Counted from the first letter of the stretch, positions 11,454 to 18,727 are shown. The stretch is 21,891 bases of DNA from a virus (IMGVR_UViG_3300025652_000644:1-21891); one strand, 5' to 3'. Notes: generated by a model not told the origin, from the sequence alone. Program-made: numbers and translations.

Positions 11454-12194
11454 ATGACAGATAAACAAAAAGTTAAAATTCTAAAAGAACTAGAAGATGA
11501 CGAAAAGTATTATGGAGCGTTCGGTAAGCAGTATTTATCGAACTCTGATATACGAGCTCTGTTAAATGATCCTCTAAATTTTAAAAAACCTATTGTAGGT
11601 AATCCAAACTTAGTAAAAGGTGGTTACTTTCATACGTTAGTTCTAGAACCTGATAAGTTAGAGCAATATAAGATCATTGAGGCAGGTAGTAGAAACACTA
11701 AGCTGTATAAGGATTTATCAGGCGGTGAGATGTGTCTGCTACAGAAAGAAGCTGATGAGCTACAAGTGTTAAGAGATAAACTTATGGCAAACGATGTTTG
11801 CAGAGAGTTGATACAAGATATAGATGTAGAGTATGAAGTACCTGGTTTGATTGAACTTGGTGGTGAAATGTGGAAACTTAAAGCAGATATAAAAAACAAT
11901 ACAGAAAGACTAGTTATCGACTTAAAGACCACGTCAAACATTGATAAGTTTGCTTACTCAGCAAAAGAGTATAACTATGATAGTCAAGCTTACATATACT
12001 CATCGTACTTTAATATGGATATGATATTCATAGCTGTAGACAAGATATCAGGTAAAATAGGTATATTCGATTGTTCTAGTAGTTTTTTAGAACGAGGTAA
12101 AGAGAAAGTAGAAAAAGCTATAGAGCAATATAAGCTGTTCTACAAAGACAAAGACTTTGATCCTGCTCAGTACTTAGTAACAAAGACGTTGTAG
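11454..12194 (+). CDS. PD-(D/E)XK recombination exonuclease (RecE/lambda-exo-like)
   Basis: A 246-residue protein. The N-terminus carries YLSNSDIRALLNDPLNFKKP, like the SNS-x-I-x-x-L-x-x-P-x-x-F/Y pattern of RecE-type nucleases. The active site is visible as MWKLKADI (K-x-D) around residue 145 followed by LVIDLKTT (D-x-K) near 158. YDSQAYIYSSYFN follows, as in the QxxxY motif. Such enzymes resect double-strand ends to give 3' single strands for the annealing protein. It starts directly after the ERF stop (TAG then ATG), and its own stop abuts promoter motif copy 12. Substrate polarity cannot be read from the sequence. Confidence 0.85.
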   Translation: MTDKQKVKILKELEDDEKYYGAFGKQYLSNSDIRALLNDPLNFKKPIVGNPNLVKGGYFHTLVLEPDKLEQYKIIEAGSRNTKLYKDLSGGEMCLLQKEADELQVLRDKLMANDVCRELIQDIDVEYEVPGLIELGGEMWKLKADIKNNTERLVIDLKTTSNIDKFAYSAKEYNYDSQAYIYSSYFNMDMIFIAVDKISGKIGIFDCSSSFLERGKEKVEKAIEQYKLFYKDKDFDPAQYLVTKTL

Positions 12195-12195
12195 T

Positions 12196-12238
12196 TTACA
12201 AAAAAAATACGTTAGAAAAACGATAATATATATAACAA
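12196..12238 (+). promoter_or_regulatory. bipartite promoter-like motif, copy 12
   Basis: Left box TTACAAAAAAAATACG (12196-12211), 10-base spacer, right box beginning GATAATATATATAAC (12222 onward). It starts one base after the exonuclease stop, and the SSB-like gene starts 26 bases after it. It is the last clear copy, so all genes from the SSB to nrdA may depend on it or on read-through. Confidence 0.7.
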
Positions 12239-12264
12239 TAATTAATAACTAAAAATCAATTAAA

Positions 12265-12579
12265 ATGGCAAGTATTATTAACGCAAGTATCAATTTAAAC
12301 AATATTGATAAATCAAAGATCATCGATGGTAAAAAAGGTAAATATCTACCTATTAGTATCACTATTAACGACGAGCCTGATCAGTTCGGTAATCAAGGAC
12401 CTATAACAATAGCTCAAAGCAAAGAAGAACGCGAAGCTAAATCAGCTAAAACTTATTTGGGTAATGTAAAAGTAGTTTGGACAAACGGAGATAACGTATC
12501 AGCAGCGCCTAGAGACGGTCAACAGGCTCAAGCACCAGCTCAGTCATTAACTCCTCAAGCGGATGATCTACCTTTTTAA
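12265..12579 (+). CDS. single-stranded DNA-binding protein-like (acidic DDLPF tail)
   Basis: A 104-residue protein. The N-terminal 75 residues are beta-rich (SIINASINLNNIDKSKIIDG, then KYLPISITINDEPDQFGNQG), followed by a Gln/Ala/Pro-rich linker and the terminal ADDLPF. A disordered linker ending in D-D-(I/L)-P-F is the signature of bacterial SSB proteins, where the tip binds partner proteins. The body is shorter than a standard OB-fold SSB (about 110 residues), so it is a divergent phage form. Location between recombination genes and primase-helicase supports the role. Confidence 0.75.
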   Translation: MASIINASINLNNIDKSKIIDGKKGKYLPISITINDEPDQFGNQGPITIAQSKEEREAKSAKTYLGNVKVVWTNGDNVSAAPRDGQQAQAPAQSLTPQADDLPF

Positions 12580-12701
12580 TGGCGATGTATGCAAATGGAA
12601 AAACAGGTGTTATAACATATACCTGTGAAACGTGTGAAAAGATTATGACTGAAGAAGATCATGACTTTTGTGATATGTGCCCTGATTGCTTAGACGGGTA
12701 G
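12579..12701 (+). CDS. 40-aa zinc-ribbon-like mini-protein
   Basis: A 40-residue frame starts at the SSB stop (TAATG overlap). It carries CETCEK near residues 16-21 and CDMCPDC at residues 31-37, so two CxxC pairs could hold one zinc ion. It ends LDG. Its position between the SSB-like protein and the primase-helicase and its one-base overlap make it a credible gene. Function unknown; a zinc-ribbon contact with DNA or a replication protein is possible. Confidence 0.6.
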   Translation: MAMYANGKTGVITYTCETCEKIMTEEDHDFCDMCPDCLDG

Positions 12702-12734
12702 TAACAATTAAATTAAATTAAATACCGCAATTAA

Positions 12735-14441
12735 ATGCAGACAGTAGAGATCAATGGATTCGAGATTGACACGTTCAATCAACATAAGCTTGAAGAGGGA
12801 AAGAAACAAGGTATATGCCCTGTTTGTTCTCACGATAGAAAACCCAAGAATCAAAAAGCACAATGTGCTTCTTACGATTGGGAACGGGGTCTCGGTACTT
12901 GTCATAACTGTAACAACAGTTTTCAACTACATACATATAAACGTAAAGGTGACAGCGAAAAAGTATATGTCAAACCAGAGCCTATAGAAATAGTACAGCC
13001 TGGAACCAAAGTTGAAGGTTGGTTTGAAACAAGAGGTATTTCCAAACAGACCCTTAGTGACTTAAAAATCACTGAGGGACCTGAATGGATGCCACAGACC
13101 GGTAAAACCGAGAATGTAATAAAGTTTAATTATTTCATGGGCGATCAACTTATCAATGTTAAGTATCGTGATGGAAGAAAAAACTTTAAATTATTTAAAG
13201 GCGCTGAGAAAGTGTTTTACAACATAAACAGTATAGTAGGTTATGAGTACTGTGTTATTGTTGAAGGAGAAATGGATGTGCTCGCATTGCATGAAGCTGG
13301 TGTAACTAACGCTATATCAGTACCTAATGGAGCAACATTGAATACTAACAACTTAGAATACTTGGATTCTTGTATTGATTACTTTGAAGACAAAGAAAAA
13401 ATCATATTAGCTGTTGATGATGATGAAGCTGGTCAAGCTTTACAGTCAGAGTTAATAAGAAGACTTGGTTCTGAAGTTTGTTTTATAGCTTCATTTGAAG
13501 ATTGTAAAGACGCTAACGAATACTTAGTAAAACATGGTAAAGAAAAATTATCCCAAAGGATCACCGCAGCGAAACCAGTTCCTCTTGAAAACGTCACAAC
13601 TTTCAGAGATATCGAGGACGAGGTTACTGATTTTGTTAGAAATGGCTTTAAACCAGGATTTCAGGTTGGCCTTGAAAATTTTGATAAAATATTTTCAACT
13701 TACACTGGTCAGTTCATTACTGTTACTGGCATACCAAGTTCCGGGAAAAGTGATTTTGTCGACCAAATGGTTGTTGGCTATAATCAGAATTATGGTTGGA
13801 AAACAGCTTTTGCTTCACCTGAGAATCAGCCGACTTATCTGCACGCTCATAAATTAATGCGTAAGACTTGGCAGGGTATGCCAACAGAGTCTGATATTGG
13901 CGGTGATAGATGGAATCAAATAGCAGATCATTGCAATAGCAATTACTTTCACATTGACATGGAACGTTATACATTAGATTCAGTGCTTAAAAAATCTGCT
14001 GAACTTGTTAAACGAAAGGGCATCAAGTGTCTAGTCATTGATCCATTCAATAAAGTTAGAGACGTAGGTGGTTCTGATGATGTCAATAGATACACTATGG
14101 AGTATTTACAGAAAATAGAAATATTTGCTAAAAAATACGACGTACTAGTTTTTATTGTTGCGCACCCAACTAAAATGTACAAAGATAAAGATGGTAAAAT
14201 TGAAGAGCCTACTATGTACAACATTAAAGGTGGTGGTGAATGGTACGATGCCTCATATCACGGTATATTAGTTCACAGAGACTATGAGAATAAAACGGTT
14301 AAAGCTAAAGTATTAAAGGTTAAGTTCCAAAACCTTGGAGAAAACGGCGCTGAAGCTCACTTTAGATGGGAACCTAAGTCTGGTTGTTTTATACCTCATC
14401 AACCTGTAAACTTAGACGGTGATCCAATGCCTTGGGAATAG
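12735..14441 (+). CDS. primase-helicase (T7 gp4 / Twinkle type)
   Basis: A 568-residue fused replicative primase-helicase, close to the length of T7 gp4. Residues 28-59 form a zinc ribbon (CPVC at 28-31, CHNC at 56-59). The TOPRIM primase core shows VEGEMDVLAL near residue 177 and AVDDDEAG near 226. The RecA-like helicase domain has Walker A GIPSSGKS near residue 332, ASPEN around 357, Walker B CLVIDPFN near 433 and VAHPTK near 478, with a C-terminal FRWEPKSGCF segment. It unwinds duplex DNA as a ring and lays down primers at a fork. It is followed immediately by the next start (TAG then ATG). No DNA polymerase gene follows. Confidence 0.93.
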   Translation: MQTVEINGFEIDTFNQHKLEEGKKQGICPVCSHDRKPKNQKAQCASYDWERGLGTCHNCNNSFQLHTYKRKGDSEKVYVKPEPIEIVQPGTKVEGWFETRGISKQTLSDLKITEGPEWMPQTGKTENVIKFNYFMGDQLINVKYRDGRKNFKLFKGAEKVFYNINSIVGYEYCVIVEGEMDVLALHEAGVTNAISVPNGATLNTNNLEYLDSCIDYFEDKEKIILAVDDDEAGQALQSELIRRLGSEVCFIASFEDCKDANEYLVKHGKEKLSQRITAAKPVPLENVTTFRDIEDEVTDFVRNGFKPGFQVGLENFDKIFSTYTGQFITVTGIPSSGKSDFVDQMVVGYNQNYGWKTAFASPENQPTYLHAHKLMRKTWQGMPTESDIGGDRWNQIADHCNSNYFHIDMERYTLDSVLKKSAELVKRKGIKCLVIDPFNKVRDVGGSDDVNRYTMEYLQKIEIFAKKYDVLVFIVAHPTKMYKDKDGKIEEPTMYNIKGGGEWYDASYHGILVHRDYENKTVKAKVLKVKFQNLGENGAEAHFRWEPKSGCFIPHQPVNLDGDPMPWE

Positions 14442-14690
14442 ATGGCTACTAAAAAAAGTCCATGGGACATGGGAGAATATATGGCTTCTGACAAAGACAA
14501 TAAAGCTTATGATTGGTGTATTAAAAATGGAATATACATATCACCAACAGCTATGTCTGAAGGAGCTTGGTGGTTAGATATAGATAACAACAACAAGATA
14601 AATAGAAGCCCTAAGACATTCACTAAGACTGCAATATGGGAAAAAATGTACGAATACTATAATTATTATTATGACAAATACAAGAAATAA
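14442..14690 (+). CDS. unknown 82-aa protein
   Basis: An 82-residue protein starting MATKKSPWDMGEYMASDKDN, rich in Trp, Tyr and Lys (GAWWLDIDNNNKINRSPKTF), ending in a Tyr-rich MYEYYNYYYDKYKK helix. It starts directly after the primase-helicase stop and overlaps the dCMP enzyme gene by about 20 bases, so it belongs to the replication operon. No family recognised. Confidence 0.65.
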   Translation: MATKKSPWDMGEYMASDKDNKAYDWCIKNGIYISPTAMSEGAWWLDIDNNNKINRSPKTFTKTAIWEKMYEYYNYYYDKYKK

Positions 14691-15321
14691 ATTTAATAAC
14701 GCTACTGAAGCATTTGACTATCTGCTCGATAAGATTAGGCTAGATGGTGTAGACTTTAACGGTACTAAAGCTTTATTTAATGTTGGTTTTTATATGGAAG
14801 ATCCATCTCAAAAAATCATAAAAAATAAAGAACGTAAGTTTAGTGAAAAATATGCTGAGTCTGAATGGCTTTGGTATCTTTCAGGAGATAGAAGTGTAGA
14901 GCGTCTCGGTGCTATACACGGCAGAATTCCTCCGATTTGGCTACGTATGGCTGATGAAGACGGTAATGTAAACTCGAATTATGGTTGGCAATGGAAAAGA
15001 AATAATCAACTGTATAAAGTTATAGCCATGCTTGAGAACAATCCTAACACTAGGCAAGCAACTATTTCTATATATGACGGAAAAGAAATAGACAATTACT
15101 CAAAAGACACGCCATGTACTTATGCAGTTCAGTTTACGATCTTAGATAATAAGTTATGTATGTCAGTTCTGATGCGTTCTAATGATCTCTGGTACGGTTT
15201 CTGTAATGATCAGTATCAATTCGCAACGTTGCAACAAATGGTCGCAGACAGTCTGTCTATTGAGACCGGTTGGTATTACCATTACGCACACAATATGCAT
15301 TTATATAACGATAAACTTTAA
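14671..15321 (+). CDS. dCMP (hydroxy)methylase-like enzyme of the thymidylate synthase fold, C-terminally short
   Basis: A 216-residue enzyme of the thymidylate synthase superfamily. SNYGWQW lies near residue 107, TPCTYAVQF carries the catalytic Cys near residue 149, MRSNDLWYGFCND lies near 168-180, and MHLYNDK near the end supplies the His and Tyr. In E. coli thymidylate synthase the Asn of GLPFN fixes dUMP; here the aligned residue is Asp (GFCND), as in T4 dCMP hydroxymethylase, which has GFRND. SNYGW and MRSND also follow the T4 enzyme. I therefore predict dCMP as substrate, giving 5-hydroxymethyl- or 5-methyl-dCMP. The protein ends about 30 residues earlier than the T4 enzyme, so the C-terminal flap is missing or shortened. 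The neighbour carries a MazG domain that could supply dCMP. Confidence 0.75.
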   Translation: MTNTRNKFNNATEAFDYLLDKIRLDGVDFNGTKALFNVGFYMEDPSQKIIKNKERKFSEKYAESEWLWYLSGDRSVERLGAIHGRIPPIWLRMADEDGNVNSNYGWQWKRNNQLYKVIAMLENNPNTRQATISIYDGKEIDNYSKDTPCTYAVQFTILDNKLCMSVLMRSNDLWYGFCNDQYQFATLQQMVADSLSIETGWYYHYAHNMHLYNDKL

Positions 15322-15333
15322 AAACAGCAAAAT

Positions 15334-16113
15334 ATGTATTATATTTATCACATTCCTGGTAAAAAAATAGGAGCAACACGTAATCTTAAGACAAGAGTAA
15401 CCCTTATGCAAGGCTATAAGGAGGGAGAGTATGAAGTTCTTGAGCAGTCAGAAGATATAGATTATATATCAGATCGCGAAATAGAACTTCAAAAGTCTTA
15501 TGGCTATAAAGTTGACAGACAAAAGTATAACAATTTAATTAAATCAAATAAAATGGAAGTAAACATCACAGAGCAAACAACAACGTTTCCAGTGCCTTTA
15601 AAAAAGCTTAAAGGTAGACTAATGGACTTAGTAGGTATGAAATGGAAAACATCAGAAGGAGAATTTGTATTAGATCAAAAGTCTATTGAATGGATATTAA
15701 AAAATTCTTATGTATCAATGTTTAACGATAAAAGGTGTTTTTTATATAACAAGGCACTAGCTGAGTACTTTAAGGGTGATGCTCCAGTTAAAAAACAAAA
15801 ACCAAAAGACAAAGAAGTTAAAGTTTTTAAAAAGATTAGACAATGGGCAACGGATAGAGGTTTATATGTAGCTGGTGATCCAATTACTCAATATGTTAAA
15901 CTTCAAGAAGAAGCAGGAGAATTAGCTCAAGCTTTACTTAAAGATGATCAGCCTGAAGTTATCGACGCTATTGGCGATATGGTTGTAGTTCTAACAAACT
16001 TAGCTCATCAAAGAGGTGTTAGCATTGAGCACTGTATTAATTCAGCATATGAGGTTATCGCAGAGCGTAAAGGTAAGATGATTAATGGAACGTTCGTAAA
16101 AGAAACATTATAA
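15334..16113 (+). CDS. GIY-YIG-like / MazG pyrophosphohydrolase fusion
   Basis: A 259-residue, apparently three-part protein. Residues 1-65 resemble a degenerate GIY-YIG module: YYIYHIPG, then KIGAT where YIG would stand, NLKTRV, and SDREIELQKSYGY. Residues about 74-160 are a middle domain of unknown type (PLKKLKGRLMDLVGMKWKTS), ending in a Lys-rich linker. Residues 170-255 form a MazG-type all-alpha NTP pyrophosphohydrolase with KLQEEAGELAQALL (EExxE) and VIDAIGDMVVVL (D-x3-D). This domain would cleave an NTP or dNTP to the monophosphate. An in-frame ATG at 15553, behind TTAATTAAATCAAATAAA, could start a second product without the GIY-YIG part. It overlaps the next gene as TAATG. Confidence 0.75.
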   Translation: MYYIYHIPGKKIGATRNLKTRVTLMQGYKEGEYEVLEQSEDIDYISDREIELQKSYGYKVDRQKYNNLIKSNKMEVNITEQTTTFPVPLKKLKGRLMDLVGMKWKTSEGEFVLDQKSIEWILKNSYVSMFNDKRCFLYNKALAEYFKGDAPVKKQKPKDKEVKVFKKIRQWATDRGLYVAGDPITQYVKLQEEAGELAQALLKDDQPEVIDAIGDMVVVLTNLAHQRGVSIEHCINSAYEVIAERKGKMINGTFVKETL

Positions 16114-16436
16114 TGGGCAAGCAGGAAATAGAATTTAGAGACCCAGTTGTAAAAAGAGTTGTAAAAAAGTTTGTTGATAGATCTAACCTAGGGTTTGAAA
16201 AGTACGGTAGAACCTTAGACGCTGAAAGAACTGGTGGTCATAAAGGTTTGTTTGGCTATTTAAACGACGTTCAAGAAGAACTAATGGACGCGATCTTATA
16301 TTTACAAGCAGCTAAGGAAGAGTATTCAGACCTTAAAGAGCAAAAGGAAATAGACACTGAATTAGAACGTATGGAACGTATGAATGTAATTGCTCAAAAC
16401 GGTAACACAGGAGAGCATTATGAAGAAAACTTATAA
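16113..16436 (+). CDS. small helical protein, possibly pyrophosphohydrolase-like
   Basis: A 107-residue protein starting MGKQEIEFRDPVVKRVVKKF. Its core, FEKYGRTLDAER...GYLNDVQEELMDAILYLQAA, recalls the KYG-T-L...L-x-x-(A/V)-x-EE-x-D-A-x-x-YL pattern of short MazG-like or related phage proteins. The C-terminal third is a charged helix. The EELMD segment could bind magnesium, but the full EExxE/ExxD set is not visible, so activity is uncertain. It directly follows the MazG fusion (TAATG) and overlaps the resolvase gene by 17 bases. Confidence 0.65.
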   Translation: MGKQEIEFRDPVVKRVVKKFVDRSNLGFEKYGRTLDAERTGGHKGLFGYLNDVQEELMDAILYLQAAKEEYSDLKEQKEIDTELERMERMNVIAQNGNTGEHYEENL

Positions 16437-16878
16437 ACGTAAAAGTGGAAAAAGAGGTCCAGTAAGAGCAAAGAAGGTATCATATGATGGTATCGACTTT
16501 GCCTCAGGGCTTGAAAAGTATATGTACATAGCTCTTAAAAAAGCTAAGATAAAAACAAAGTACGAAGGAGAAACCTTTGTTCTATTAAATGGTTTTCATT
16601 TTGAAAACGAAGTATATGAAAGACAAGCAAATGGTAAAGGCGACTACGTAAACAGAGGTTGCAAAAGAATATTACCAATAAAGTATACTCCAGATTTCAT
16701 AGGTCAAGACTTTATAATAGAAACAAAAGGTAGAGCAAACGAATCATTTCCAATGCGTTGGAAGATGTTTAAGTTACTAGTGTCTAATCAGTTTCCAGGA
16801 CACACACTTTATAAACCACAAAATCAAAAAGAATGCGACGAGACGGTAAGGCTGATTTTAGAGAAACAAAACACATAG
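16420..16878 (+). CDS. T7 endonuclease I-like Holliday junction resolvase
   Basis: A 152-residue nuclease starting MKKTYKRKSGKRGPVRAKKV. It follows phage T7 endonuclease I: FASGLEKYMYIALKKAKIKT carries the first catalytic Glu, YTPDFIGQDFIIETKG supplies the Asp and the Glu-x-Lys pair (PD-(D/E)XK core), and a basic helix follows. Such enzymes cut branched DNA and help package or recombine phage DNA, dimerising across a junction. I chose 16420 over an ATG at 16390 because GGAGAG lies 7 bases ahead of it, one of the few SD-like sequences in the window. The gene overlaps neighbours on both sides. Confidence 0.85.
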   Translation: MKKTYKRKSGKRGPVRAKKVSYDGIDFASGLEKYMYIALKKAKIKTKYEGETFVLLNGFHFENEVYERQANGKGDYVNRGCKRILPIKYTPDFIGQDFIIETKGRANESFPMRWKMFKLLVSNQFPGHTLYKPQNQKECDETVRLILEKQNT

Positions 16879-17021
16879 CTAGACAAAAATACGCCGAAAG
16901 ACAAATTGATAAGTTTGTGAAGTGGAGCTGGGAAGCTAAAGGCAAAGTAAAGTATTCAGATATAAAACAATTACACAACAGATACGATATAGAATGTTAT
17001 GCAAGAACAAGACGAAAGTAA
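16833..17021 (+). CDS. unknown 62-aa basic protein
   Basis: A 62-residue frame starting MRRDGKADFRETKHIARQKY, with FVKWSWEAKGKVKYSDIKQL and a terminal HNRYDIECYARTRRK. It is strongly basic. The first 46 bases overlap the resolvase gene and a later start is not obvious. The unoverlapped C-terminal half looks like a natural protein and the next gene overlaps its last bases, so a gene is likely although the exact start is uncertain. Function unknown. Confidence 0.5.
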   Translation: MRRDGKADFRETKHIARQKYAERQIDKFVKWSWEAKGKVKYSDIKQLHNRYDIECYARTRRK

Positions 17022-17154
17022 AAAAGGTTGGGCAATAGAAATTGGTATTTACCCAGGAGTATTATTCGGTGTAAGAAGCTACGAGGCGAAAGATGGTAAA
17101 ATACACGTGTTGTATTTACCGCTTATAGATATAGCCTTACATATATATGGATAA
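16999..17154 (+). CDS. conserved small phage protein, 51 aa
   Basis: A 51-residue product (MQEQDESKKGWAIEIGIYPG at the start) containing YPGVLFGVRSYE and HVLYLPLIDIALHIYG. This 'G-x-YPG-(V/I)-LFG-x-R-(S/T)-Y...YLP-(L/F)-(I/V)-D' pattern recurs among small proteins of marine phages near nucleotide genes; that is recalled, not searched. The hydrophobic C-terminal strand or helix could insert in a membrane, but is short. It overlaps the genes before and after. Function unknown. Confidence 0.6.
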   Translation: MQEQDESKKGWAIEIGIYPGVLFGVRSYEAKDGKIHVLYLPLIDIALHIYG

Positions 17155-17311
17155 TGATACAGAGATGAAGTTTGAGACAATAAATATGTTTTTAGGTAAT
17201 GTATTACTAGAAATGAAAAAAGTCTCAATTAAGTCATCTAAACAGGACATGTTAGCTTATATTAGCGCATGGGAAAACGAATTACAAACTATTAAATTTA
17301 TGATACAATAA
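17147..17311 (+). CDS. unknown 54-aa helical protein
   Basis: A 54-residue helical product starting MDNDTEMKFETINMFLGNVL, Met-rich, ending QTIKFMIQ. It overlaps the preceding gene by 8 bases and nrdB by one base (TAATG), so it is probably translated with the reductase genes. No family recognised. Confidence 0.6.
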   Translation: MDNDTEMKFETINMFLGNVLLEMKKVSIKSSKQDMLAYISAWENELQTIKFMIQ

Positions 17312-18279
17312 TGGGATTATTTGACGAGAGAATAGCATACAAGCCTTTTGAGTACCCAGAGTACTACACCGAGGGTTGGCTAAAACAAGCTCAGGCTTTT
17401 TGGCTACATACCGAGATATCAATGCAGAGCGATGTTAAAGATTGGAATGAAAAGTTAAACGCAAAAGAAAAAAACTTAGTTGGTAATATACTACTAGGAT
17501 TCGCGCAAACAGAATGCGCTGTCTCAGATTATTGGACACAAAAAGTTGTTGGTTGGTTTCCTAAACATGAGATACAGCAAATGGCTATGATGTTTGGGTC
17601 ACAGGAGACAATACACGCTGTTGCTTACAGCTACTTAAACGAAACATTAGGATTAGAAGACTATGAAGCATTTTTACACGAACCTGCAACGGCTAAAAGA
17701 TTTGAAAACTTACTTGCCTACTCAGGTAATACTCCTGCTAGTATCGGTAAGTCTCTTGCTATTTTTAGCGCTTTCGCTGAAGGAGTATCTCTTTACTCTG
17801 CTTTTGCTGTGTTATATAGTTTTCAGATGCGTAATCTCCTTAAAGGTGTAGGTCAACAAATGAAATGGTCTGTTAGAGACGAATCTTTACACAGTAAAAT
17901 GGGTTGTAAACTGTTTAGAGACATGTGCTCTGAAAATAATCAACTGTTAGATCTTTGCAGATCAGATGTTACCGATGCCGCAGAGACTATGGTAAAATTA
18001 GAAATAGATTATATTAACAAAATGTTTGAAATGGGAGATGTAGAAGGCATATCTGCTAATGATCTTAAGCATTTTATAAAAAAGAGAACAAATGAAAAAC
18101 TTGTGGAACTTGGCTACGTTGACCTTGGTTCGTACTTCGCGTATGACGAGAAAGCAGCAGCTAATCTTGATTGGTTCTATCATCTTACCGGCGGGGTCAC
18201 TCATACTGATTTTTTCGCGACTAGGCCGACGGATTATTCGAAAGCTGGTGAAGGAGAGGACTTTGAAGACATTTGGTAA
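17311..18279 (+). CDS. nrdB: class I ribonucleotide reductase, beta subunit
   Basis: A 322-residue R2 subunit that generates the radical for reduction of ribonucleotides to deoxyribonucleotides. All six metal ligands appear present: E68 (QTECAVSD; Glu in the place of the usual Asp), E99 and H102 (QETIHAVAYSY), E157 (FAEGVSLY), E191 and H194 (RDESLHSKM). The radical tyrosine position, seven residues after the E99 ligand, is Y106, so it should be tyrosyl-radical competent. The acidic C-terminus (AGEGEDFEDIW) is the type that docks on NrdA. Length is a little below the usual 340-375 residues. nrdA lies about 1.4 kb downstream, separated by small genes and an inserted cassette. Confidence 0.92.
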   Translation: MGLFDERIAYKPFEYPEYYTEGWLKQAQAFWLHTEISMQSDVKDWNEKLNAKEKNLVGNILLGFAQTECAVSDYWTQKVVGWFPKHEIQQMAMMFGSQETIHAVAYSYLNETLGLEDYEAFLHEPATAKRFENLLAYSGNTPASIGKSLAIFSAFAEGVSLYSAFAVLYSFQMRNLLKGVGQQMKWSVRDESLHSKMGCKLFRDMCSENNQLLDLCRSDVTDAAETMVKLEIDYINKMFEMGDVEGISANDLKHFIKKRTNEKLVELGYVDLGSYFAYDEKAAANLDWFYHLTGGVTHTDFFATRPTDYSKAGEGEDFEDIW

Positions 18280-18314
18280 ATTAATAACAATTAAAGAAAT
18301 AGAAGAACAATTAT

Positions 18315-18554
18315 ATGAAAGGAATGAAATCAAGTAAAGTAGATGTTTTAGAGAAAAAAGTAAATGCTTTGATCAATGTAGTAAAACAAATATTAGATGA
18401 AAACGCTTACTTAAAAGACTTATCAGTCGGAACATTAGAAACAGTAAAACAATTTAAAGAGTATGATAAAGCAATTGAAAAGCTCAAAGAGAAACTGGCT
18501 GAAGAAGCTAGTGAGGCCGAAAAAGCTAAAGCCCTGGGAGAGATTATCAAGTAG
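18315..18554 (+). CDS. coiled-coil protein between nrdB and nrdA
   Basis: A 79-residue, almost wholly helical protein (MKGMKSSKVDVLEKKVNALI at the start) with strong heptads and a Lys/Glu/Ala-rich end (IEKLKEKLAEEASEAEKAKA). A start at 18324, three residues later, is equally plausible. It follows nrdB by 35 bases and ends 10 bases before the next start. It may be an assembly or regulatory partner of the reductase, or an unrelated small protein; nothing in it identifies a function. Confidence 0.65.
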   Translation: MKGMKSSKVDVLEKKVNALINVVKQILDENAYLKDLSVGTLETVKQFKEYDKAIEKLKEKLAEEASEAEKAKALGEIIK

Positions 18555-18564
18555 AATAGGTTAT

Positions 18565-18726
18565 ATGGGTAGTGGTTTTTTAATTGCTGCCCAATGGACC
18601 ATACAACCAGAACTGTACGTAATAGGTTTTATATTTGTAGTAGTACAGACAGCATCAAGAAAGCAATGGAATTTAGTTGCTTTAAACATTAATGGGCTAA
18701 TAGCCTGGATAAATCACTTAATATAA
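18565..18726 (+). CDS. small membrane protein between nrdB and nrdA, 53 aa
   Basis: A 53-residue product starting MGSGFLIAAQWTIQPELYVI. It has two hydrophobic segments (about residues 2-10 with 18-28, and 37-52: NLVALNINGLIAWINHLI) separated by a basic turn (ASRKQW), so it probably spans the membrane once or twice. The frame remains open upstream to 18463 but would overlap the coiled-coil gene by 90 bases. The upstream part reads as an unlikely Lys/Arg-rich stretch, so the internal start is chosen. The stop lies one base before the nrdA-like fragment. Function unknown. Confidence 0.6.
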   Translation: MGSGFLIAAQWTIQPELYVIGFIFVVVQTASRKQWNLVALNINGLIAWINHLI

Positions 18727-18727
18727 C

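Noticed and set aside
1959-12238. Promoter motif read on the minus strand as a Bacteroidota TAnnTTTG promoter
   Set aside because: The reverse complement of the left box contains TATTTTTG, which fits the host -7 consensus. All genes after the copies are on the plus strand and a -33 partner is not evident, so the plus reading is preferred. It remains a possible antisense activity.
14671-15321. Plain thymidylate synthase annotation
   Set aside because: The residue aligned to the dUMP-selecting Asn is Asp, and the SNYGW and RSND...GFxND blocks follow dCMP hydroxymethylase. A dUMP-specific enzyme is less likely, though not excluded without an assay.
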